From CAZBEL01 sp964628055 (GTDB lineage Bacteria; Fidelibacterota; Marinisomatia; Marinisomatales; TCS56): DNA of 11,677 bases. The position numbers were made by a program, and so were the translations under genes. How positions within the stretch are numbered: the first letter of the stretch is position 1; each line of letters opens with the position of its first letter. Below, piece after piece: positions 1 through 6,518 of this stretch. The notes below the pieces were generated by a model, which was not told the origin of the DNA, did no database searches, and saw only the letters and a list, made by a program, of their open reading frames with translations. The stretch is from assembly GCA_964628055.1 (NCBI GenBank), contig CAZVNL010000052.1, forward strand, positions 1 through 11,677, written 5' to 3'.

Positions 1-144
1 GTAATGAGCGACTTGCGACTTTAGAATATAAGCATAATGAATGTCGAACAGGGAATTCCAAATGACGGAATAAAGAGGGAGTGCCTTTACAGGCAAACCA
101 TCCCACCTAATATTATTAAACCTCAGGCAGATTTAGAGGAAAGA
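1..144. other. Non-coding left flank, no gene seen
   Basis: No credible reading frame crosses these 144 bases; stops occur early in the frames checked on both strands. It lies downstream of the receiver gene that ends at 145 on the minus strand, so it probably holds the 3' end of that transcript and perhaps a promoter for whatever lies to the left. The only structure noted is a short inverted repeat at 77-104, listed separately, and an 8-bp GGAATTCC palindrome near 52-59 that I do not interpret. Confidence 0.5.
77..104 (-). terminator. Weak candidate terminator hairpin
   Basis: TGCCT (82-86) and AGGCA (91-95) form a 5-bp stem around a 4-base loop. GGGA (77-80) and TCCC (101-104) can extend it after an asymmetric internal bulge. 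It sits about 40 bases beyond the stop of the receiver gene at 145, where a terminator for the three-gene minus-strand unit would be expected. The minus-strand sequence after the stem is only mildly T-rich, with no clean U tract, so a rho-independent terminator is possible but weakly supported. Confidence 0.25.
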
Positions 145-552
145 CTAATTGATGGGCAGATATTTTTTCAAAATCTCTTCCAGGTCTTTTACCAGGAAGG
201 GTTTTCGTAAAAAACCGTCGAAAGCGCCTTTTTGAACGCGACCCACAACACGTTCGGCATAGGCCGTTACGGCAATGATGGGAGTTTCTTTAAACTGGTC
301 CTGGGCACGTAATTTTTCCATGAGGGTTACGCCCGAAATTCCCGGTCCCAGGGCAATATCCAAGAGCATACCATCGACGGGATGGTCCTTAATCTTTTCT
401 AAGGCTTCTTCGCCTGTTTCGACGGCTAACACTTTTAACCGCAGGCGCTCCAGGGCATAAAGTAGATACTGGCGAGCCGTAGGTGTGTCCTCGACGACTA
501 AGATAAGTAATGAAGGTGAATTTTCGGGGGTGTTGTCTTCGCTTATTTTCAT
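145..552 (-). CDS. Receiver-only response regulator (distal copy)
   Basis: A 135-residue protein consisting of one CheY-like receiver domain (about residues 15-133) after a short polar N-terminus. The acidic pair is E21/D22 in LVVEDT, the probable phosphoacceptor is D65 in MLLDIALGPG, the switch threonine is T96 in IAVTAY and the conserved lysine is K117 in RKPF. It has no output domain, so it presumably signals by protein interaction or acts in a phosphorelay. It is the last gene of a minus-strand set behind a CHASE-type histidine kinase, the likely phosphodonor, and it is a paralogue of the receiver just upstream; both carry the identical stretch VDGMLLDIALGPGISG. The ATG at 552 gives a full receiver. 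I see no Shine-Dalgarno sequence in front of it and the gap to the upstream gene is 68 bp, so translation may be weak or leaderless from an internal promoter. Confidence 0.9.
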   Translation of the reverse strand: MKISEDNTPENSPSLLILVVEDTPTARQYLLYALERLRLKVLAVETGEEALEKIKDHPVDGMLLDIALGPGISGVTLMEKLRAQDQFKETPIIAVTAYAERVVGRVQKGAFDGFLRKPFLVKDLEEILKKYLPIN

Positions 553-620
553 TATTGGATTGGATACTGACTTTCAATAAAGGTCGGTTAATTTTATAGG
601 GTCTAGCAATAAAAACCTTG

Positions 621-1052
621 TTACTCCGCTTTAGGATTCACGAGATGATACTTTTCCAGTATGGCGCATAATTGCTCAAAGGTGTAGGGCTTCTCCAGGT
701 AATCGTCGAAGCCAATTTCCACCAACTTTTTTAGCACATCTTCCCACGAGGCCGTTACGGCAATGATGGGAATCGTTTCGAAGCGGGGGTCCTGGCGGAA
801 TTTCAACATGAGCTCATCCCCGCTGATGCCGGGCCCCAGGGCAATGTCCAAAAGCATTCCATCCACGGTTTGGTTCTCCATTAATGACAGTGCCTCTTCT
901 CCACTGGCTGCGGCGACTACCTTGATCTGTAATTTCTTCAACATGAAAATCAGATATTGGCGGGAAGCCAACGTATCCTCCACCACCAGGAGGGTGGGAG
1001 CCTTTGCAGTAGGTGTTATTTTCTGGGCAGAATTGTTAATCGGTCTATTTAT
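621..1052 (-). CDS. Receiver-only response regulator, start uncertain
   Basis: A CheY-like receiver with no output domain. Numbered from the GTG at 986, the acidic pair is E3/D4, the phosphoacceptor D47 (LLDIALGPG), the switch threonine T78 and the conserved lysine K99 (LEKP). The GTG at 986 is the first ordinary start codon, but using it cuts off most of the first beta strand (LLVV). The frame continues upstream as NNSAQKITPTAKAPTLLVV without ATG, GTG or TTG until a stop at 1055-1053. Candidate starts are ATA at 1052-1050, which overlaps the kinase stop TAA (1051-1049) as ATAA, ATT at 1040, or CTG at 989. I give the longest version; the start is inferred, and no ribosome-binding site is visible. 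The gene follows the CHASE histidine kinase directly and precedes a paralogous receiver, so it is probably that kinase's partner. A sequencing error (ATGA read as ATAA) would also explain the missing start. Confidence 0.8.
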   Translation of the reverse strand: MNRPINNSAQKITPTAKAPTLLVVEDTLASRQYLIFMLKKLQIKVVAAASGEEALSLMENQTVDGMLLDIALGPGISGDELMLKFRQDPRFETIPIIAVTASWEDVLKKLVEIGFDDYLEKPYTFEQLCAILEKYHLVNPKAE

Positions 1053-3535
1053 TTAATTGGGATTTTAATGCAAAAGATGTTTCCGTGAGGCTCGTTGGCT
1101 TCCACCCACACTTTTCCACGGTGGGCCTCCGCAATGCGCTCCACGATCGCCAAACCTAAACCCCGACCCTTCTCACCATTCTGCTCTAAGCGTAATTTCC
1201 GCTTGAACACGTCCTTCCAGTATTTCTTCGGTAGCGTTGCACCAAAATCCACGACTTTCCCCACCAGATAACCGTTTTCTACCCGGGCTCTGATGATAAC
1301 CCGTTTTCCTTCTGAAGCATACTTGATGGCGTTGCTGAGATAATTTCTAAATACTTCCGCTAAAATGGGATTGGCCTTTATCTCCAAGTCACCAGGAACG
1401 TCAAATTCCACCTGCATGTTTTTATCTTTCAGGGCCCGGCGGTATTCGGAGATGACCGTTTCTAAAAGTTTTTTGACATTTAAGGGTTGTTTCTCGATTT
1501 CTTCTCCCAAGGCCACCATCGAAATGGTTTTGGCATTTTCCAGGGTGCCCAATAAATTGGTGCTACTTTCCTTGATCAGATTAATCATATCGTTCTCGGG
1601 GAATTCCTTGGCCAGTAAATCACTCATCCCATGTATGACGCTGGAGGGGTTTTTCAAATCGTGACTGATGACATCTAAAAGCATTTCTTTCATGGTGTTG
1701 GAACGCCCCAAATCATCGGCCGCCTGGCGGTATTTTTGCTCCGAATTCCGTACTTGATCATCGGCCCGTTTGCGATGGAGGGCGACGGCAATCTGTTCCG
1801 AAGTGTACGTCAGGACGTCAAGGTCGGCTTTGGTGTAACGCAAGGGGTCAGAGTAACTCTGAACGACCATGACCCCAATCACCTCCCCCTTAACGCTCAG
1901 CGGCACTCCTAACCATATTTTGGACGGCGTTCCGATTAATTCAATTGCCCCTTGCTCGGCTAATCCATAGATCCCCTTCTCATCAATCATCAGCGGTTTT
2001 TTCGTGCGCATTACATATTCCGATAATCCCTTGCCTAAAGGCTTGGGTTCCGGAGGAGGATCAACCTGGTCTATGAAGTAAGGAAAAGAGAGTAAATTTT
2101 TAGTCTTGTCATAGAGGGCGATATAGAAGTTGGTAGTATCCAGGACATTGGATAACTGCTTATAAATAGAGGTAAATAGTTCTTTTAAATTTTCACTGGT
2201 GCTGACGGCCTGGGAGATTTCATAGACCACGTTTTGCAACCGTTGGGATTTTTTCCGGTCAGTAATATTATGAATAACAACTTCCGCTGCTGGCTGTCCT
2301 TCAAAAGTTACCGGGATTGCCGAGACCCCCACCTCCAATATACTTCCATCTCCTCGTAGGTATTGCATTTCTACAGAACCTACTTCCACCCCTTGTTGTA
2401 TGACTGTACGAATACGATCTCTTACCTGTTCGCGGTACTGAGGATGGACCACCTCTAAAAAATCCTTGCCGATCAATTCATCCGGATTGTTAACCTTCAT
2501 CATGTTCAAAAAAGCGGTATTGACAAAAACGATTTTCCCCTGGGTATGGATGATAATACCATCCGGGGAATGGTCGATTAGCATACGGTGTTGGGTCTCG
2601 GACTCGTGTATACGTTGCAAGTTTTTATGGAGTGTCAGTTGCCGTTTCAACTGGATGTGGGTTAGCCCGGCCACGAGAAATGCCAGGATCACGCCAAAGA
2701 TTAAAAAATAATGGGAAATTTGTTCTCCAACTAGGACAGGTACCTCGGCTTTCGGGACCAAACTGACTGTCCAAAACCGGTTTAAAACCGGAAAGGTTAC
2801 CTCCCCGTAAACTTTAGAAGTAAGTGACGGCATGGGAGTAATACTAGCATAAAAGCGTTCTCCTTCTGCTAGCAGCTGGAGCTCATAATAGTCGCTAACA
2901 ACATCCATCCAACCGGGGGGCAGGAAACGGTCCACGCGGAAGACACCGTTTAGATAGCCTTGCAATTGACCCTCTTTTAGGAGTGGGAAATAGGTGGCAA
3001 ACCCGGCTCCTCCTTGCCATAGTTCTATGATGGGTGTGATGATATCTTGCCCTGTTTGTTCGGCCAATACGAAGGATTCTGCCGCATAAGGATGGGTATG
3101 GAGATCCTTTCCCCGGGCCGGTAAGTTAGGGCTTTCAGGAACCACCCATTCAATAATTCCCTGGGGGTTAATATAGTTAATCGCCTGAAAGCCTTCATAT
3201 TGGGAGACAATGGCCAGGACGACCTGAGTGAATTCCTCCTGGGTCATTTGTCCTTTCCTTAACCACTCTTCCCGCAAATAGTTTACAACTGCCAAATGCG
3301 AATCGAGACGGTCCTGCAATCCCCGGGCCACCTGCTCGGCAGACAATTTGGTGAACGCACGGGCCTCTTCCTTCTCATGGCTTCTTAATAACCACCACAA
3401 ACCGATGGAAACCAGGCAAATACTCAGGAAAACAAGTATAGTAATAAGGTGTCTTCTTTCGGAGAAGATGGGGTGAGCAACGTTCAGCTTCTTGTGGTAC
3501 AGCTCAACCAGTCGGTTATTTAGAGCGGCTTTCAT
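1049..3535 (-). CDS. Membrane sensor histidine kinase, CHASE-PAS-GAF
   Basis: An 828-residue inner-membrane sensor kinase. A first transmembrane helix (about residues 29-50) is followed by a periplasmic CHASE-like domain (about 75-255; the region around GKDLHTHPYAAESFVLAEQTG fits the family), a second helix (about 275-295), a PAS domain (about 314-428), a GAF domain (about 445-588) and a kinase core. The phosphoacceptor is H625 in SHDLKNP, the ATPase N box is N735 in NYLSNAIKY, and the G2 box is GRGLGLAI (about 790-797). The G1 box reads DFGAT (763-767) rather than DxGxG, so the second glycine is missing. CHASE domains are known to bind small ligands; the ligand here cannot be read from the sequence. 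It lies upstream of, and touches, the receiver gene at about 1052, its probable partner. The ATG at 3535 precedes the first helix; only a distant AGGGG lies upstream, so the ribosome-binding site is weak. Confidence 0.93.
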   Translation of the reverse strand: MKAALNNRLVELYHKKLNVAHPIFSERRHLITILVFLSICLVSIGLWWLLRSHEKEEARAFTKLSAEQVARGLQDRLDSHLAVVNYLREEWLRKGQMTQEEFTQVVLAIVSQYEGFQAINYINPQGIIEWVVPESPNLPARGKDLHTHPYAAESFVLAEQTGQDIITPIIELWQGGAGFATYFPLLKEGQLQGYLNGVFRVDRFLPPGWMDVVSDYYELQLLAEGERFYASITPMPSLTSKVYGEVTFPVLNRFWTVSLVPKAEVPVLVGEQISHYFLIFGVILAFLVAGLTHIQLKRQLTLHKNLQRIHESETQHRMLIDHSPDGIIIHTQGKIVFVNTAFLNMMKVNNPDELIGKDFLEVVHPQYREQVRDRIRTVIQQGVEVGSVEMQYLRGDGSILEVGVSAIPVTFEGQPAAEVVIHNITDRKKSQRLQNVVYEISQAVSTSENLKELFTSIYKQLSNVLDTTNFYIALYDKTKNLLSFPYFIDQVDPPPEPKPLGKGLSEYVMRTKKPLMIDEKGIYGLAEQGAIELIGTPSKIWLGVPLSVKGEVIGVMVVQSYSDPLRYTKADLDVLTYTSEQIAVALHRKRADDQVRNSEQKYRQAADDLGRSNTMKEMLLDVISHDLKNPSSVIHGMSDLLAKEFPENDMINLIKESSTNLLGTLENAKTISMVALGEEIEKQPLNVKKLLETVISEYRRALKDKNMQVEFDVPGDLEIKANPILAEVFRNYLSNAIKYASEGKRVIIRARVENGYLVGKVVDFGATLPKKYWKDVFKRKLRLEQNGEKGRGLGLAIVERIAEAHRGKVWVEANEPHGNIFCIKIPIK

Positions 3536-3772
3536 TTTTTTATTCTAACTCGTGGCCCCTAAAGTTTGCTGTGCACAATCCTTTTAATAAAGGAGCGTCT
3601 GCTGATCATGGGTGGAACATGGAGCATACATCTAAGTGAAAATTACACCTATTGCCTAAAAAAATACTACCAGTCATTCCTGATCTCTCTGGTTACCCAT
3701 TTGTCACCATGGACGTTCACGTGATTCATATAACGGGAGGTTGTTTTCTCCAGGTACCTGGCAGAAAAGAAT

Positions 3773-3801
3773 TTTACCTTCATTTACGCCTTTTCTAATG
3801 T
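3773..3801 (+). promoter_or_regulatory. Weak candidate promoter for MBL-hemerythrin gene
   Basis: TTTACC (3773-3778) and TAATGT (3796-3801) are separated by 17 bases and resemble -35 and -10 elements of a housekeeping promoter, with four and three of six consensus matches. The -10 overlaps the inverted repeat CTAAT-GTAA-ATTAG (3795-3808), which would suit a repressor site. The leader to the ATG would be about 65-70 bases. This is pattern matching only. Confidence 0.2.
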
Positions 3802-3863
3802 AAATTAGTTTGCCCGTGAAGAAAATCAGGAAACATTTTCCCTCCGGCACGTTCTTTATGATC

Positions 3864-3869
3864 GGGGGA
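3864..3869 (+). promoter_or_regulatory. Ribosome-binding site fixing the start at 3876
   Basis: GGGGGA lies six bases before the ATG at 3876-3878. This supports that ATG as the start of the large plus-strand gene rather than a later methionine. It is one of the few strong Shine-Dalgarno sequences in the window. Confidence 0.7.
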
Positions 3870-3875
3870 TATTAA

Positions 3876-6497
3876 ATGTCTGACCTACGGTGTATACAAG
3901 TCACAACCGGGGTCTATTGGGTGGAAGCTCCCGAGGCTGACCTCTACGTCTTATGTGGCTGTCCGGCGGATAGCGTTAAGCATCTCATGAAACAAGGGCT
4001 GATCCATTCCGTGGAATCCCCTAACGTGACCTATGAATCCGGTCCCAATGCCATTTTGCTTTCCGATGTTTTAATCCAAAACGGTCAGTTCTCCAACCTG
4101 GCGGAATTCCCCGTGTTGCAGATGTTCTACCGTCAGGGAATGCTCCTCCCAAATCATCCTCGCAATACGGGAACAAAACCCATCCTCATTGGCGCTGAAA
4201 ACCAGGTTAAAGCGCAGATGGAGTACATTTACCGGGGTAATTACGGGCTCGTCAATGAGGAGGAATTAAAAGCGGCCGGTGTGGAGGACTCCCTGGCCCA
4301 GGAAATGATGGGGATGAAACTCCGGTTTGCCTTTGGGGAAATACGCGCTACCGAAGACTTATTAGATAAACGCATCGTGGGGAACCAACCAGTGGAAATA
4401 AAAAACGGGGTTACCCTACGGCGCCAACAACTCAACCTCTTCGAATTCCAGTACAAAAATTCCTCGGTGGAAGTAAATTTAAATCTGGAACCCCACCAAA
4501 GCTATGGGTCCCCTTACTCCAGCGGCTACCACAACATACCCCGGGAATATTTCGCGGTTCTCCACTCTGGTGAAGGGGACGGATGGGACATCAACCGCCC
4601 CACCATGTCCAGTATTATCATGTTCCAGGGGCGTATTTATCTGGTAGATGCGGGGCCTAATCTATCCCACCTGCTCCAGGCCCTGGGAATCGGGGTGAAT
4701 GAAATCGAAGGTCTATTCCATACCCATGCCCATGATGATCACTTCAGTGGCCTACCCGCGTTGTTGAACTCCGACCACCGGATCAAATATTATGCCACAT
4801 CTTTAGTCCGCGCTTCGGTCGTGAAAAAACTATCTGCTTTAGTCGATATCGCCGAAGAGGATTTCGACTACTATTTCCAGGTCCACGATCTGGAATTCGA
4901 TGTGTGGAATGACATTGACGGTTTGGAAGTGAAACCCCTCTTTTCACCTCATCCCGTGGAAACCAACATCTACCTCTTCCGGTCCTTGGGGGCCGAGGGG
5001 CTGCGGTCCTACGCCCATTTCGCCGATATAATTTCCTTAGATGTCCTGGAAGGGATGGTGAAAAAGGAGGACGAAGATGTGGGGGTGTCCCGGGAGTTTG
5101 TGGAGCGGGTTAAAAAAGACTACTTTACTCCCGTGGATATAAAAAATCTCGATATTGGTGGCGGGCTTATTCACGGCCAAGCTCAGGATTTTCGCCAGGA
5201 TCCTTCCCGGCGAATTTTGCTCTCCCACACGGCTCGTCCTCTCACGGAAGAAGAGAAAGAAATCGGCTCCGGGGCTCCCTTCGGCACCGTGGAAGTACTC
5301 GTTCCTGCTCACCAGATACAACTGCAACGACGGGCGGGGGCTTACCTCCATTCTTACTTCCCTTCTACCCAACGGTATCAGATTGCCACCCTACTGAACA
5401 ATCCGGTGGTCACCTTTAATCCGGAAACGATCCTGCAAATGGCTGGCGAACCAGTAAAAAACGTTTATTTACTACTCACTGGCTCGGTGGAGGTGATCCA
5501 GGCTGGGTCGGGAATCCTCAACCTCCTTTCCGCCGGCGCCCTGGTGGGATGCACCAGCGTGGTAGGTGAAAAAACGGCTCCCAAAACCTACCGGGCGCTT
5601 AATTTCGTGAACGCTCTCCAACTTCCCGCCGATTTTTTCCAGGAATTCGTCCATCAAAATGATCTGGAAGCCGACCTGCAAAACCTTCAAGCCATACGGA
5701 CATTCTTGCAAACAACATGGTTGCTGGGCGAATCCCTCTCCTTTCCCATCCAGAATATTTTAGCTCAGCACATGCGCGCCCGAAACCTACCTGCCGGCTA
5801 TACCTTCCCCCGGAATATCACTACCAAAATCTTGCTCCTCGCCAAGGGAGCCGTGCAGCGGCTATCCAACGGAAAAGTGTACGAAACCCTCACCAGGGGC
5901 GATTTCTTCTTAGAGGGTCCCCAATTCACGCGCGCCCCCAGTATCTTTCGTTACCGCACTATTACACCCACCGAACTTTACGAGATACCGGCTCGGCAGT
6001 TGAACCAGATCCCCATCGTGCGTTGGAAATTGTACGAGACCTATAAAAAACGGCTACGGGTACTCTTCGATCCCTCCTTCACGCATCCCACACAGTTCGC
6101 CTGGAAACCGGCTTATAGTGTGAGGGTACCCTCTATCGATCAACAGCACCAACGACTATTTAAAATGACCTACGATCTACACGTGGCCATTGAGTCCGGT
6201 ACCACCGAAAAAGCGCTGGAGGCCTTGAATTTTCTTTTGGACTATACCCGCTATCACTTCGAAACTGAGGAGCAACTTTTAGAGAAATACCATTACCCTG
6301 AGTTAGAATTACATCGAATCGAACACGAACGGTTGCTCCAGGAGGTCCTGGTGTTACAAAAACGCGCCCAGCAGGGGGAAAACGCCATGGGCCAGGAAGT
6401 GTTTAAATTTATTCTAAACTGGCTGGTAAATCACCTCCTCACTAAAGATCGCCGCTATGCCCTATTCTTATCCCAAACTATAGAGGAAGAAGAGTAA
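3876..6497 (+). CDS. MBL-fold / dual cNMP-like / bacteriohemerythrin fusion
   Basis: An 873-residue soluble protein with no signal peptide or membrane helix. Residues 1 to about 225 match no domain I recognise. A metallo-beta-lactamase fold follows (about 226-480): VDAG at 257-260, the metal motif H284-A-H286-D-D288-H289, further candidate ligands H358 (SPHP), D384 (HFADI) and H451 (LLSHT). Two cyclic-nucleotide-binding-like beta-barrels follow (about 505-605 and 625-725), both lacking a clear phosphate-binding cassette. The C-terminus (about 742-865) is a bacteriohemerythrin with every expected diiron ligand: H758, H794, E798, H813, H817, H853 and D858. Hemerythrins bind O2 or NO at a diiron site, so I infer an oxygen- or NO-responsive hydrolase or regulator; the substrate is unknown. 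The first MBL motif is HxHxDH, unlike the HxExDH of flavodiiron proteins. It is a single gene, divergent from the CHASE kinase unit and convergent with the hybrid kinase. Domain order is well supported; function is inference. Confidence 0.92.
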   Translation: MSDLRCIQVTTGVYWVEAPEADLYVLCGCPADSVKHLMKQGLIHSVESPNVTYESGPNAILLSDVLIQNGQFSNLAEFPVLQMFYRQGMLLPNHPRNTGTKPILIGAENQVKAQMEYIYRGNYGLVNEEELKAAGVEDSLAQEMMGMKLRFAFGEIRATEDLLDKRIVGNQPVEIKNGVTLRRQQLNLFEFQYKNSSVEVNLNLEPHQSYGSPYSSGYHNIPREYFAVLHSGEGDGWDINRPTMSSIIMFQGRIYLVDAGPNLSHLLQALGIGVNEIEGLFHTHAHDDHFSGLPALLNSDHRIKYYATSLVRASVVKKLSALVDIAEEDFDYYFQVHDLEFDVWNDIDGLEVKPLFSPHPVETNIYLFRSLGAEGLRSYAHFADIISLDVLEGMVKKEDEDVGVSREFVERVKKDYFTPVDIKNLDIGGGLIHGQAQDFRQDPSRRILLSHTARPLTEEEKEIGSGAPFGTVEVLVPAHQIQLQRRAGAYLHSYFPSTQRYQIATLLNNPVVTFNPETILQMAGEPVKNVYLLLTGSVEVIQAGSGILNLLSAGALVGCTSVVGEKTAPKTYRALNFVNALQLPADFFQEFVHQNDLEADLQNLQAIRTFLQTTWLLGESLSFPIQNILAQHMRARNLPAGYTFPRNITTKILLLAKGAVQRLSNGKVYETLTRGDFFLEGPQFTRAPSIFRYRTITPTELYEIPARQLNQIPIVRWKLYETYKKRLRVLFDPSFTHPTQFAWKPAYSVRVPSIDQQHQRLFKMTYDLHVAIESGTTEKALEALNFLLDYTRYHFETEEQLLEKYHYPELELHRIEHERLLQEVLVLQKRAQQGENAMGQEVFKFILNWLVNHLLTKDRRYALFLSQTIEEEE

Positions 6498-6518
6498 CCC
6501 CCGCTACCGCCCTGCAAC

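Larger units (their letters stand above)
3536..3875. promoter_or_regulatory. Divergent intergenic region, 340 bp
   Basis: This gap separates the minus-strand kinase unit from the plus-strand MBL-hemerythrin gene and must hold promoters for both directions. No open reading frame of note is present. It is richer in A+T than the flanking plus-strand gene. Short symmetric elements are visible: CCTTT-TAAT-AAAGG at 3580-3593, about 45 bases before the kinase start; the palindrome TCACGTGA at 3717-3724; and CTAAT-GTAA-ATTAG at 3795-3808. Any could be an operator, but none matches a regulator site I recognise with confidence. Confidence 0.55.

Noticed and set aside
261..771. 23-base direct repeat as a mobile or regulatory repeat
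   Set aside because: Both copies encode the same conserved receiver peptide (PIIAVTA) in paralogous genes, so gene duplication and coding constraint explain the identity.
763..1056. Plus-strand open frame of 97 codons
   Set aside because: It is antisense to the receiver gene, whose motifs clearly place the coding frame on the minus strand. No family resemblance is visible.
1049..1060. Programmed -1 frameshift joining the CHASE kinase to the receiver
   Set aside because: The frame offset would allow a -1 shift, but the sequence before the stop (CCA ATT AAA TAA) is not an X-XXY-YYZ slippery heptamer and no downstream structure is evident. Reinitiation at ATA or ATT, or a sequencing error, is simpler.
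5037..5372. Minus-strand open frame of 111 codons inside the fusion gene
   Set aside because: The plus-strand frame carries the MBL motifs here; the opposite frame shows no domain and no ribosome-binding site.
3876..6497. Flavodiiron or ODP-type oxygen-binding protein for the MBL part
   Set aside because: Those have an HxExDH diiron motif; here it is HxHxDH, as in hydrolytic MBL proteins, and no flavodoxin domain is present.
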